This document shows, piece after piece, positions 16,882-25,794 of a DNA stretch of 64,000 nucleotides. How positions within the stretch are numbered: the stretch's first letter is position 1; the number at the start of each line of letters is the position of its first letter. Below the pieces are notes generated by a model. The model was given only the letters and a program-made list of their open reading frames with translations, did no database searches and was not told the origin of the DNA. The stretch comes from an uncultured Prevotellaceae bacterium. Its GTDB lineage: Bacteria; Bacteroidota; Bacteroidia; Bacteroidales; Bacteroidaceae. Where the stretch lies: positions 1 to 64,000 of the forward strand of contig CALFJG010000039.1 of the NCBI GenBank assembly GCA_937877625.1, given 5' to 3'. The translations under genes and the position numbers were made by a program.

Positions 16882-19122
16882 TCAGTGCTTTGCTTTCATC
16901 AGGAGAGAGAGAGAGCCTGCACTGACGAGGTCGGAATGGCTGACGCGCATTGTGCGCAATACTTTCCCGCCGAGGCGTGCGCTACGTATATACATACCGC
17001 TACCGTTTTTCTCAATGACGAGTTGGGATTTGGGATAATACTGTGTGTCGAGGTGTATGGTGACACGGTCAAAGACAGGTGTGGTGAGGGAGTAAGAAGC
17101 ATCTGCTGGGCAGTCAGGATAAAGCCCTATCATGCTGTAAATGGCCCATGCCGACATAGCACCAGTATCTTCGTTGCCAGGTAAGCCGTCCACGCTGTTT
17201 CTAAAATGTTTGGCCAACAGCTGTTGTGTGAGTTCTTGTGTGCGCCATTCCTCTCCTGCAAAATGTGTGAAGAAATAGGGATAAGCAATATCGGGTTCAT
17301 TAGCAGGATCGTAGAGGTTGGCCTCAAAACAATGCCACAGGCGTCCCACAAAGTTTTTGTTACCCCCCATCGCTTCGGCAAGCCCTTCAAGGTTGAAAGG
17401 AATACAGAAAGCATAGTTCCAAGCACAGCCCTCGTGAAATCCAGGGTTTGCTTCAAAGTTTTGACCAGCAAGGGGATTGAAAGGAGTAAGGAATGTGCCA
17501 TCGGTAGTGCGGGGTCGCAACATATTGGTTTCAGGATCAAAATAGTTACGCCACCCTTCGGCTTGTTCAAAGAGCTTTTCTGCATCAGCATCATGTCCTA
17601 ACTCTTCTGCCATACGTGCTAAGGCATAGTCGGCTACATAGTATTCTAATGCAGTGCTGACAGCAAAACTCTCATCGCTTTCTATCGGCAGATAGCCCAG
17701 TCGTTGATAGGTGTCATTATCAGGACGAAGGAAATTGTGTGCGCCATCCGTCATTGCCGATTTGCGACACCCTTCGTACGCTCGCTCTATGTCGAAGTCG
17801 CGTAGTCCTCTTAGGTAGGTGTCAGCAATCATGATGGTTGCAGGGTCGCCATCCATTGTTCCTGTTTCGCGTCCACATAGTTCCCATTTAGGCATCCAGC
17901 CCCATGTGTCGTACTTCTCAATGAGCGATCGCACCATTTCCATCTGTCGTTGTGGGAAAAGCAAACACAGTAGAGGATGGGTGTTACGATAGGTATCCCA
18001 TAGCGAGAAAATAGTATAATGATTGCCTTGTGTCGTGCGTATCTCTTGCGATTCCATAGCGGGATAGCGTCCATCAATATCTTGCATCATACTCGGGTGT
18101 ATCAGTAAGTGGTAGAGCGCGGTGTAGAATACGATGCGTTGTTCCTCGCTACCTCCTTCTACTTCAATGCGCGAGAGATCATCTTGCCATGTTTGGCGTG
18201 CTTTTTGACACAACGAAGCGAAAGATTTTCCTGTTTGCTCTTCAAGGTTTTGTCGGGCACCCTCTATGCTTACCAGTGAGATACTTATCTGCACTTCTAT
18301 CTGTTCGTTTTCTTCTGTGTCATAAGAGAAGAAGAAGCCGATGTCGTCACCCGCAAGTTCTTTGGCAAAGCGACGATATATCTTGTATGTGCCTGGCGTG
18401 CTGTCCCATGCTGCTTCAGCCTCCATCGGGCGTTGCTTCTTCCAATAGCCACTGTCGTTAGGTTTGCGGTTGACACGCATCACAAAATAAATAGGAAAGA
18501 CACCATCGGGCTTGATGTAACAGAAGTTACCAAATAGTTTACAGCCTTCAATCTCTGTCTCACTCACACGGCGCACCATTGCTCCGCTCTCGTTGGTAAG
18601 TCCTTCGCCAAGGTTTAGGAGAATATTGCCATGCCCTTTAGGAAAGGTGAAACGAGCGCGTGAAGTGCGTTGCGTGGCAGTAAACTCTGCACGGATACCA
18701 TATTGTTTGAGTGTTGTGGCATAATATCCAGGCGAAGCACTATCGGCTTCTGTTTCTGTGCCATAGTCGTGATAGTCCACTTGTAGGTCGCCCGTTGTAG
18801 CCATAAGGAGCAAAGAACCCAAGTCGGGACAGCCCACGCCACTGAGGTTGACGTGTGAGAAACCTGTGAGATACACATTGTCGGCACTATAGGGCGTGCT
18901 CCACCATCGTTTGTCCTTATCCCAACGGTTGAGGTCGCTACCCATGACGTTGAACGGTGAGACACTCATTAAGCCGTGCGGCACGACAGCACCAGGATGG
19001 CATGTGCCGAAGTTACTTGTGCCGATAAAAGGGTTTACGTAGTCTACTGCCTGACGTTGGGCAAAGGTTTGAGTGCAGGCAGCAAGCAACAAGAGTAGCA
19101 CGGTGACGAGTTTACGGTTCAT
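16882..19122 (-). CDS. GH92 alpha-mannosidase, exported
   Basis: Calcium-dependent exo-alpha-mannosidase acting on N-glycan or yeast-type mannose. The N-terminal signal (MNRKLVTVLLLLLAACTQTFA) may be cleaved after TFA or at the lipobox LAAC. The mature protein begins with the family hallmark DYVNPFIGTSNFGTCHPGAVVPHG. The catalytic-centre segment GNEDTGAMSAWAIYSMIGLYP near the C-terminus and GDPATIMIADTYLRGLRDFD are both intact. Length 746 is normal. It follows a 43-residue membrane-protein gene and an S41 peptidase gene at 15-17 base spacing, so the three probably form an operon. No SusC/SusD pair is nearby. Confidence 0.96.
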   Translation of the reverse strand: MNRKLVTVLLLLLAACTQTFAQRQAVDYVNPFIGTSNFGTCHPGAVVPHGLMSVSPFNVMGSDLNRWDKDKRWWSTPYSADNVYLTGFSHVNLSGVGCPDLGSLLLMATTGDLQVDYHDYGTETEADSASPGYYATTLKQYGIRAEFTATQRTSRARFTFPKGHGNILLNLGEGLTNESGAMVRRVSETEIEGCKLFGNFCYIKPDGVFPIYFVMRVNRKPNDSGYWKKQRPMEAEAAWDSTPGTYKIYRRFAKELAGDDIGFFFSYDTEENEQIEVQISISLVSIEGARQNLEEQTGKSFASLCQKARQTWQDDLSRIEVEGGSEEQRIVFYTALYHLLIHPSMMQDIDGRYPAMESQEIRTTQGNHYTIFSLWDTYRNTHPLLCLLFPQRQMEMVRSLIEKYDTWGWMPKWELCGRETGTMDGDPATIMIADTYLRGLRDFDIERAYEGCRKSAMTDGAHNFLRPDNDTYQRLGYLPIESDESFAVSTALEYYVADYALARMAEELGHDADAEKLFEQAEGWRNYFDPETNMLRPRTTDGTFLTPFNPLAGQNFEANPGFHEGCAWNYAFCIPFNLEGLAEAMGGNKNFVGRLWHCFEANLYDPANEPDIAYPYFFTHFAGEEWRTQELTQQLLAKHFRNSVDGLPGNEDTGAMSAWAIYSMIGLYPDCPADASYSLTTPVFDRVTIHLDTQYYPKSQLVIEKNGSGMYIRSARLGGKVLRTMRVSHSDLVSAGSLSLLMKAKH

Positions 19123-19136
19123 TGCTGATAGCTTTT

Positions 19137-19268
19137 TTATGAACGTGTTAGCACATAGAGGGCTACGGCTACTGCCACGAGTAGAATAAAAAGCACTACT
19201 TGCACACCGAGTCGGCGTATATGTTTACGCAGCTCGGCTTTCTTAGTTTTTTTGTTGTCGGTATCCAT
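19137..19268 (-). CDS. small single-helix membrane protein, 43 residues
   Basis: A short gene starting at the ATG at 19268 and ending with TAA at 19137-19139. It encodes a lysine/arginine-rich head (MDTDNKKTKKAELRKHIRRL) followed by one hydrophobic helix (VQVVLFILLVAVAVALYVL) and a TRS end. The positive-inside rule places the N-terminus in the cytoplasm. It fits exactly between the S41 peptidase (16 bases) and GH92 (14 bases) genes, which supports a real coupled gene. No family is recognised. Confidence 0.7.
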   Translation of the reverse strand: MDTDNKKTKKAELRKHIRRLGVQVVLFILLVAVAVALYVLTRS

Positions 19269-19284
19269 AAGGTATAGTTGTTTG

Positions 19285-20325
19285 TTATTTATCAGTAAGC
19301 AATTGTCGGGCTCGCTCTATCATAGTGTCTTTCCCGTTTTGGTAGTCTTCGGACGTGATGTCAACGTGTACATCGGGATCTATGCCTTGTTCAGTAAGCG
19401 TCATCTCTCTGTCGTACATAGGGCATGCCGATAGTCTCAACAGCCATCCGTTGGGCAGTTCGGAGTTGAGCGGCAGTCCTGCTCCCCCGCCTGTGCGGTC
19501 GCCTAAGATAGTGACACCTGTCAGTCCCTTGCAGAACATCACGAACGCATTCGCGGCACTATAGGTGCGGCGATTCGTGAGAATCACGGCCTTTTTTTGC
19601 CAGCGTAGTCCGCTAAAAGGCTCAATATCCATAGGCTGCGGTGTAGAGAAGTCGTTGTGGCCTGGCCCTGTCTTGTGGCAGATATATCCTCCGGTAGTGG
19701 TTTCGTCCACGAAGATTCCCGCCAAGTCCGTCGCTGCAGTGAGCAGTCCGCCACCGTTGCTGCGCACGTCAACGATAAGTCCGTTGCAAGAGGCCAGATA
19801 GCGCATCACTTCGCCGATGTTTCCACTACCAAAACTACTTTCAAACGTTGGCACGCGCAGGTAGCCAATGTTGCCGTCAAGTACACGATAACGCATCGTG
19901 GAGGCTATGCGATAGTCCTCGGCACGTCCCAGATAGATGCGCAGGAGGGAGTCAGAAAAATTGGTGGGAAAATCGTCATACCAAGCACCGTAACGCGCTA
20001 TGTCGTGTGCGGCATAGAGGTTGACGTGTCCATCGCGTAATTCCCGAAGCATATTGCCGAGTACTTCAAAGAGTTGTTCGTTGGTCATTTCCTCAGAAAT
20101 AGCCGGGGCATAGCGGTTGTACACTTCGTTCCAATCCACACCAATTTCTTGTGCCTTATAGTCAAAGAAGCAATAGTGTTGGTCAACGGCTTTCCATAAC
20201 TCTTCAAAGTTTCCACGGCGTGTATTGTCGGGGACGTCCTCTGTGATGCAAGCAGTGGCGCAGAGCGCACAACAAAGCATCAGCACGTATGCGAAACACT
20301 TTGATTTTTTTTCCTTGTGGGGCAT
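19285..20325 (-). CDS. S41-family peptidase, lipoprotein
   Basis: C-terminal-processing-protease-like serine peptidase. The N-terminus MPHKEKKSKCFAYVLMLCCA leads to a lipobox ending CATAC26, so it is probably a surface or periplasmic lipoprotein. The catalytic serine lies in RRTYSAANAFVMF, and the preceding core GLIVDVRSNGGGLLTAATDL is typical. No clear PDZ domain is visible, as in other short Bacteroidales members of about 345 residues. First gene of the S41 / 43-residue protein / GH92 group. The substrate is unknown. Confidence 0.92.
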   Translation of the reverse strand: MPHKEKKSKCFAYVLMLCCALCATACITEDVPDNTRRGNFEELWKAVDQHYCFFDYKAQEIGVDWNEVYNRYAPAISEEMTNEQLFEVLGNMLRELRDGHVNLYAAHDIARYGAWYDDFPTNFSDSLLRIYLGRAEDYRIASTMRYRVLDGNIGYLRVPTFESSFGSGNIGEVMRYLASCNGLIVDVRSNGGGLLTAATDLAGIFVDETTTGGYICHKTGPGHNDFSTPQPMDIEPFSGLRWQKKAVILTNRRTYSAANAFVMFCKGLTGVTILGDRTGGGAGLPLNSELPNGWLLRLSACPMYDREMTLTEQGIDPDVHVDITSEDYQNGKDTMIERARQLLTDK

Positions 20326-20436
20326 ATAGTAAAGGTAAGCGTTTTATAGGAGTTTGTCGGAAATGGTTGGCGTGTCCTAATAAAAGAATAAAGATTGCGG
20401 TACGTTTAGGATTTCAAGGTTCGGAAGTCGTGTAAA

Positions 20437-20466
20437 AGCCCTTCAGAGCAGGGCTGTGCCTTTTTT
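20437..20466. terminator. bidirectional hairpin terminator
   Basis: AGCCCT (20437-20442) pairs with AGGGCT (20450-20455). TTTTTT follows on the plus strand (20461-20466), and a short T run follows on the minus strand. It lies 52 bases beyond the stop of the gene ending at 20507, and ends the DUF4254-glycosyltransferase operon. Nothing else is seen in the 20326-20506 gap. Confidence 0.65.
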
Positions 20467-20506
20467 GCTATACTTGCACGCTTATAGGTTTTCACTGCTT
20501 CAAGAC

Positions 20507-21310
20507 TTACGGTAGGATGTGTATTCGTCTTGTCCATCCTATGACAAAGCGGTTTTGCCAACTATGGCGTTTAAGGTATGAAAGGTGGCTTTGTCGCACA
20601 TCTGCTTGATAACCTACGGCAAGGGCAGTCTTGCCAAGAGGTATTTCTATCATAGCCGTAAAGAGTGCGGAGGGTGCATTGCCGAGGTAAGTACAACGGA
20701 TGTTGTGGTCGTCTTGGCGAAGCTCAAAGATTTCGTAGTAACTTTGTCCGTAGCGTGGCGAGAAACAGACACCAAGTAGTGGTACATCGAGTGCCGCCAC
20801 TGCGCGCCAGGGCTTGTGCCACAGATAGAACGTATAAGATGCCTCGCCGCTGAGTCCTATTTGTGCGCCGAGACGCCCTTGTGCGGGGTTGTTTCCTCCG
20901 CGTGTGCTATAGGTGCCTCCGAGAAAAGTTTCGCCCATAAAGCCGCCTTCTATGTTAAGTGCAGAGCCTCTCTTGTGCTTCATCTTCCTTCGCAGTGCGG
21001 CGGCGGCATAGAAATTCGCGTCCCAGTATTTGCCATCGTCGGTGGGTGAGGTGGCCTGTGCCACGTCGCCACCATAGCGCGACGAGAGCGTCCAACGGCT
21101 TCCAGGGCGCAAGGTGCGATAGGTGGTGTGGAGGGTAGAAAAATGCTGTCCTTTATATTCCAAAGGAGAAAGATAGGTGTCTAAAAGATTTACGCTGCCA
21201 AACCCAAAGAGATGCGTGTAGCGTACGGCACGGATGGTATCCGTGTACTGAGCATAGGTTGCCAATGCGGTAGCAAGAAGCCACACCATAATATATATAC
21301 GCTTGCTCAT
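20507..21310 (-). CDS. outer-membrane-type protein, DUF3316-like
   Basis: A 267-residue exported protein with a Sec signal (MSKRIYIMVWLLATALATYAQ). The mature part alternates aromatic and polar residues in short strands ending with WQNRFVIGWTRRIHI, a beta-barrel-like pattern. It resembles the DUF3316 family of Bacteroidales (moderate confidence, from memory). It lies nine bases after the family 9 glycosyltransferase gene and is last in its operon, so a role at the outer membrane together with lipopolysaccharide genes is possible but unproven. Confidence 0.65.
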   Translation of the reverse strand: MSKRIYIMVWLLATALATYAQYTDTIRAVRYTHLFGFGSVNLLDTYLSPLEYKGQHFSTLHTTYRTLRPGSRWTLSSRYGGDVAQATSPTDDGKYWDANFYAAAALRRKMKHKRGSALNIEGGFMGETFLGGTYSTRGGNNPAQGRLGAQIGLSGEASYTFYLWHKPWRAVAALDVPLLGVCFSPRYGQSYYEIFELRQDDHNIRCTYLGNAPSALFTAMIEIPLGKTALAVGYQADVRQSHLSYLKRHSWQNRFVIGWTRRIHILP

Positions 21311-21319
21311 CTCAACAGG

Positions 21320-22330
21320 TTATTTCAGCAAAGATTGGTAGATGTGTTCTTCTTTAATATCTTCCAAACAAGGAAAAGGAGCTTTGCAACGTGGATGTGC
21401 GCCGTATATGGTACACGGTCGGCACGCTCGTGGCGACTGAATACAATCGGAGGCTTTGGCACCATAGGCTAAGAAACCCGCATAGGGGTGTGTGGCTCCC
21501 CAGATACTTATGACGCGCAGCCCGGTTAGCGCGGCTAAGTGCATATTCGCGCTGTCCATTGAGAGCATAGCGTCTAACTGCTGCATCAGCCCGAGTTCCT
21601 CGCGTAAATCTTTCGCAATAGATGAGGCTAAGAATACACGATCGGGAAAGGACTTAGAAAGTTCCGTCGCAGCCTTTTTTACATCGTGTTCTTTTCCAAA
21701 GAAGAAGAGTGTAGCCTCTTTGTTTTCAAGAAGAGATACGAGTACTTTCCGCAGCTTATCTTGTGGGTAGGTCTTACAACTATGAGCCGAAGCCGGTGCA
21801 ACGCCAATTTTCAGGCTTTCTCTATGCAGCTTTGGCAGAAGTTTTGGGGCTGGATAAGTTTGCACAGAAAAATCTTCGGGACAAGCGAACGAGAGTTCCT
21901 TAAATACCTCGGCGTAACGTTTTGTTTGTTTGGTTAATGGTACAGACTTTTTCCACCCACGTTTAACGAGTCTTCGTTTTTCTCTTCGCCCTTTGTGTAT
22001 GTGTGCCGTTTGGCAACCCATTAAGTTAAGGAAGAAGCGGAGTACCTTGGTGCGCAACACGTTGTGAAGGTCGGCCACTTTATCTACATTGTATTGCTTT
22101 TTCAGCGTGCGTGCTAAACGCCATAAACCTATGATACCTTTATGATTTCCTTTTAGGTCGGCGGGCAGGATGTTTACGTTAGGGTTCAATTCTTCGTAGA
22201 GCGCACAGAAACTCTTGCGCGTAACAACCACGAACCTCTCTGTGGGATTATGGTGAGCCGCGCTTGATATAACGGGTACTGTCATAGCCACATCGCCAAG
22301 TGCAGAGAAACGAAGAATAGCCGTTGACAT
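21320..22330 (-). CDS. glycosyltransferase family 9 (heptosyltransferase-like)
   Basis: Cytoplasmic GT-B glycosyltransferase that probably adds a sugar to lipid A-core. The N-terminal ILRFSALGDVAMTVPVI matches the heptosyltransferase acceptor loop, and the donor-binding half contains KIGVAPASAHSCKTYP and the segment MLSMDSANMHLAALTG. The Cys-rich end (RACRPCTIYGAHPRCKAPFPC) is usual in Bacteroidetes members. Length 336 is normal. It lies 53 bases after a DUF4254 gene, a pairing I recall from other Bacteroidales. Confidence 0.92.
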   Translation of the reverse strand: MSTAILRFSALGDVAMTVPVISSAAHHNPTERFVVVTRKSFCALYEELNPNVNILPADLKGNHKGIIGLWRLARTLKKQYNVDKVADLHNVLRTKVLRFFLNLMGCQTAHIHKGRREKRRLVKRGWKKSVPLTKQTKRYAEVFKELSFACPEDFSVQTYPAPKLLPKLHRESLKIGVAPASAHSCKTYPQDKLRKVLVSLLENKEATLFFFGKEHDVKKAATELSKSFPDRVFLASSIAKDLREELGLMQQLDAMLSMDSANMHLAALTGLRVISIWGATHPYAGFLAYGAKASDCIQSPRACRPCTIYGAHPRCKAPFPCLEDIKEEHIYQSLLK

Positions 22331-22383
22331 AAACTTAGAGCCTAAGGTGAGCCTTTAATAGATAAACCTAATCGCGGCAAAGG

Positions 22384-22995
22384 TTATTGGTTGTTGTTTT
22401 TTGAGTAGAGTACGGGGTTGGTGCTGGGGTCGTTGTACATTTTCATTTGTTTGTACAGACGCATCTGTTTCTTTCCCGAGGCGATGTCGTCAAGCAGTGT
22501 GTCAAGAGCACTCATAAGATCCTCTCGTTGGATAAGCAATACACGGAGTTTGGCGGCACATTTTTCGCGGTGCAGGGCTTCGGCATCAACACGTTCGGCT
22601 TGCTCTTTCATGTGGTATATCTTAAGTGCTAAGATACTCAACCGGTCGACAGCCCAAGCAGGTGTCTCTGTGTTGATGAGCGCATTGGGTTCGGGCTCTG
22701 TGGCAATTTTTGAAAGGAAATACTCATCAATTTGTTCAACGAGGTCGGTGCGGTCTTGGTTGCTCTTGTCAATACGCCGTTTCAGCGTCAAGGCTTCCGC
22801 CGGGTCTATCTGTGGGTCGCGAATAAGGTCTTCAAAATGCCATTGAACGGTGTCTATCCAGCATTTCTGATAGAGCAGTGCTTCAAGCGTGCCTTCGGCA
22901 AAAGGAGTGGGCTGTGGAGCATCAACATTGTCGGTGAGATGATAATCGGCGATAGCCTTTTCAAAAACCGGCCACGCTTGCTGTGTAAAAGTCAT
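22384..22995 (-). CDS. DUF4254 domain protein
   Basis: A 203-residue soluble, largely helical protein of the DUF4254 family. The segment NQDRTDLVEQIDEYF (residues 80-94) and the ALLYQKCWIDTVQWHFED segment near residue 40 are recognisable. The function is unknown; conserved pairing with heptosyltransferase genes suggests a role in lipopolysaccharide core assembly (inference). It is first in the operon. Repeat copy 3 ends 18 bases before the start codon. Confidence 0.85.
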   Translation of the reverse strand: MTFTQQAWPVFEKAIADYHLTDNVDAPQPTPFAEGTLEALLYQKCWIDTVQWHFEDLIRDPQIDPAEALTLKRRIDKSNQDRTDLVEQIDEYFLSKIATEPEPNALINTETPAWAVDRLSILALKIYHMKEQAERVDAEALHREKCAAKLRVLLIQREDLMSALDTLLDDIASGKKQMRLYKQMKMYNDPSTNPVLYSKNNNQ

Positions 22996-23012
22996 AATAA
23001 GAAAAGTTTTAT

Positions 23013-23201
23013 AGGTGGGTTCTATTCATTTCCACGGTTAAGTTTGACATAGATGGGGCTTTAATCTTTGTCATCTTTATGGCTCTTTTTGCTTCCTGCT
23101 GTAAGTTTCATCGTTCGTGTAGCCCGCTACACTCACTCTTCAACAGACAGAAAGCAAAAATAGCTCAGAAATCTGACAAAGCGAATTAATAGAACCCACC
23201 T
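23013..23201. repeat. foldable repeat element, copy 3
   Basis: Same family as 10801-10993 and 16671-16864. The ends AGGTGGGTTCTATT and AATAGAACCCACCT are perfect inverted repeats, extended by TAT/ATA outside. It lies between the minus-strand TACTTTTG at 23218-23225 and the DUF4254 start, the same position that copy 1 takes ahead of GH20. Confidence 0.9.
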
Positions 23202-23217
23202 ATAGTTATATCCCGCG

Positions 23218-23225
23218 CAAAAGTA
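23218..23225 (-). promoter_or_regulatory. -7 box for the DUF4254 operon
   Basis: TACTTTTG on the minus strand matches TAnnTTTG. No clear TTTG is found at the expected distance, so this is only a half promoter. It is 16 bases outside repeat copy 3. Confidence 0.45.
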
Positions 23226-23248
23226 GCGTTTGTTTTTGGAATAAGCAC

Positions 23249-23256
23249 TACTTTTG
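23249..23256 (+). promoter_or_regulatory. -7 box for the CNNM/CBS gene
   Basis: TACTTTTG, 14 bases before the ATG at 23271. The -33 element is not clear. Confidence 0.5.
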
Positions 23257-23270
23257 CTTGCTGAATACCG

Positions 23271-24560
23271 ATGGCCAACCTTATTGTCATACTGATTTTA
23301 GTTTCTATCAATGGTTTCTTTTGCTTAGCCGAGGTTGCCTTGATAAGTGCACGCCGCACCAAACTTCAGAGCGAGGCGCAACAAGGCAGCCGTCGCGCCA
23401 AAGCGGTGCTTGACCTGCAGGCCGACCCCGACAAATACCTCTCTACCTGCCAAATAGGCATTACGGTGGTGACTATCCTCACGGGTATTTACAGCGGCGA
23501 GGCTCTGGCGGCAGGCTTTGCCAGTTGGTTGGAGGTACATGGTGTAGCCTCTTCCGTAGCCCCGCTCTTGTCGAAGACGATAATTGTTGTGGTAGCTACC
23601 TATCTGCAAGTGGAGTTGGGTGAACTCTTCCCGAAACGCATTGGTTTAGATTTGGCCGATCGGCTTAGCCGAGCCATTGCGCCTTTTATGCTTTTCTTAG
23701 CCACGTTGATGGGGCCTGTGGTGTGGTTGTTTTCTAAAAATACTGAGTTGCTTATTCAACTTTGCCGCCTCAAGGCCGAGGACACCCACGTGACCGAGGC
23801 CGAGGTAAAATCGGTAATAGAAGAAGGTACGCGTAGCGGAGAGCTGAGCGAAACGGAACAGGACATTATGGAGCGTGCGCTTTATTTGGCCGACCAAAAC
23901 GTAGGAGCGTTGATGACACACCGCAGCGAGTTGGTGTTCCTCGATATTGCGATGACCCGCGCTCAGGCGCAGGTGGTGCTTTCAGAGAATGCCTTTGCCA
24001 ACTATCCTGTGGTGCGAGGTGGCACGTTGCAAGATACGCTTGGGATTGTTTCTCTCAAAGACTTGGTAAACATCGTGGGCAGTAACGAAAGTTTTGACTT
24101 GATGAGTGTGACACAGGAACCCATTTATCTCACTGAGAGTATGTCGGTATATAAAGCCCTCGCGTTGTTGAAAAAGGATCATAAAAACTGCGCGATGGTT
24201 ATTGACGAGTTTGGCGAGGTGTGTGGCCTCTTAGCATTAAAAGATATACTGGAAGGCCTTGTGGGAAGCATTGACGACGACGGGCAGGTACCCGATATTT
24301 TTGCCCGTCAGGATGGGAAGAGCTGGGTGGTAAGAGGACGTTGTGCCGTGTACGATTTCCTGGCATATTTTGGCAAGGAAGACTACTACAAACCTTCCTA
24401 TACCACTATGGGAGGTTTGATGCTTACGCTTTTAGAACACGTCCCCGATAATGGAGAACAAATCCTGTGGAACGGTCTTAACCTTCGCGTCGTAGAAATG
24501 GACGGTGCAAGGATAGAGAAGATTGTCGTTACAGCATCGGAGTCTGAAACTGGGGGTTAG
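23271..24560 (+). CDS. CNNM/CorC-type hemolysin-family membrane protein
   Basis: A 429-residue inner-membrane protein of the CNNM-CBS-CorC_HlyC family, linked to magnesium or other cation export (family knowledge). The N-terminal CNNM domain has about four helices and the ARRTKLQSEAQQGSRRAK motif. After the helices come two CBS domains (from about residue 205: MTHRSELVFLDIAMTRAQAQ; second from about 265: EPIYLTESMSVYKALALLKK). The C-terminal CorC_HlyC domain ends in LNLRVVEMDGARIEKIVV. Length is normal. It is divergent from the DUF4254 operon and is a single-gene unit. Confidence 0.93.
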   Translation: MANLIVILILVSINGFFCLAEVALISARRTKLQSEAQQGSRRAKAVLDLQADPDKYLSTCQIGITVVTILTGIYSGEALAAGFASWLEVHGVASSVAPLLSKTIIVVVATYLQVELGELFPKRIGLDLADRLSRAIAPFMLFLATLMGPVVWLFSKNTELLIQLCRLKAEDTHVTEAEVKSVIEEGTRSGELSETEQDIMERALYLADQNVGALMTHRSELVFLDIAMTRAQAQVVLSENAFANYPVVRGGTLQDTLGIVSLKDLVNIVGSNESFDLMSVTQEPIYLTESMSVYKALALLKKDHKNCAMVIDEFGEVCGLLALKDILEGLVGSIDDDGQVPDIFARQDGKSWVVRGRCAVYDFLAYFGKEDYYKPSYTTMGGLMLTLLEHVPDNGEQILWNGLNLRVVEMDGARIEKIVVTASESETGG

Positions 24561-24599
24561 AGCCTTTTTGTGGGAGGTTGCTTGATAGACAATGCAAGG

Positions 24600-25778
24600 C
24601 TAAGACTCTTCAGTTTTTTTCGATTTAGCAATTTTATTTACCACGAGTGCGATAGCACCATCGCCCGTCACGTTGCAGGCCGTGCCAAAACTATCCATAG
24701 TGATGTATAGGGCAATCATTAAGGCGCAGTCGTCTTGGCTGAAGCCGAGCATACTGCTTAGGATGCCGAGTGCTGCCATTATTGCTCCGCCAGGAACGCC
24801 GGGTGCAGCCACCATAATGACACCCAGCATAAGGATAAAGCCGAGAAACTGTTGCGCGGTAAAGTCATAGCCCTGCATAAGCATTAGTGCTACGGCACAG
24901 GCGGTAATTTTTAAGGCACTCCCGCTTAGGTGGATTGTGGCACATAAAGGAATGGTAAACCCTGCAATGCCCGGGTTTACGCCGTTCTTTTCTGTTTGTT
25001 TCAATGTGACGGGTATCGTTGCCGCCGAAGAAGAAGTACCCAACGCTGTAAAATAAGCGGGCAACATATTCCAAAGCAATACAAAAGGATTGCGCTGCAC
25101 GATGAAGCCTGTCACAACGTATTGTGCCAAGAGCAGGAGAATGTGCAACAGGAATATGATGCAAATAACGGAGAAAAAGACAGAAAGCACACGCCATGCC
25201 TGTCCCGTGTGAGCCATTGTGAGAAAGATGCCGAAGATATATAGTGGAAGGAGCGGAATAACGACAACTTCTATTGTGCCAGCAATAATATCCTTGAATT
25301 CTTCGGCTACGGTTTTTAGGGCTTTCTTTCCAAGATTAGCAATCCCCAAACCCAGTAGAAAGGCGAGAACTAATGCTGTCATCACGTCTAATAGTGGCGG
25401 TATCTGTATCTCAAAGAAAGGACTTACCGAGAGGCTTTCCTCTGTTAGTGCCGTTTGTACATTCTCCGAGATAAAGTGAGGAAAGAAGATGGAGGCTGTG
25501 GCAAACGAAAGCAGCCCTGCACAAATCGTGTCGGTGTAGGCTATGAGTGTGGTTATAAGGAGTAATTTGCCAGCACTTTGTCCTATGTCGGCAATGGCAG
25601 GTGCGACGAGGCCGACGATAATTAGCGGAATAAGAAATTGCAGGAACTGACTAAAGAGTCCGTTGAACGTTGCAGAAAGTTGTACCGCCCAAAGAGGAAT
25701 GACATTTGCCGTGGCTATACCGAGCAGTATGGCCACGACGATTTTTGCCAATAGTGGGATTTTGGGAATGGCGCGCAT
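24600..25778 (-). CDS. dicarboxylate/amino acid:cation symporter
   Basis: Secondary transporter of the DAACS family that moves acidic or neutral amino acids or C4-dicarboxylates with Na+ or H+. It has eight predicted membrane segments plus re-entrant loops. The serine-rich loop TALGTSSSAATIPVTL is the HP1 signature, and GDGAIALVVNKIAKSK with NVTG near the end is the HP2/TM8 region. Length 392 is normal. It begins 16 bases after ftsZ and is likely co-transcribed with the cell division genes. The substrate cannot be assigned. Confidence 0.93.
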   Translation of the reverse strand: MRAIPKIPLLAKIVVAILLGIATANVIPLWAVQLSATFNGLFSQFLQFLIPLIIVGLVAPAIADIGQSAGKLLLITTLIAYTDTICAGLLSFATASIFFPHFISENVQTALTEESLSVSPFFEIQIPPLLDVMTALVLAFLLGLGIANLGKKALKTVAEEFKDIIAGTIEVVVIPLLPLYIFGIFLTMAHTGQAWRVLSVFFSVICIIFLLHILLLLAQYVVTGFIVQRNPFVLLWNMLPAYFTALGTSSSAATIPVTLKQTEKNGVNPGIAGFTIPLCATIHLSGSALKITACAVALMLMQGYDFTAQQFLGFILMLGVIMVAAPGVPGGAIMAALGILSSMLGFSQDDCALMIALYITMDSFGTACNVTGDGAIALVVNKIAKSKKTEES

Positions 25779-25794
25779 GTTGCTTACCGTTCAG

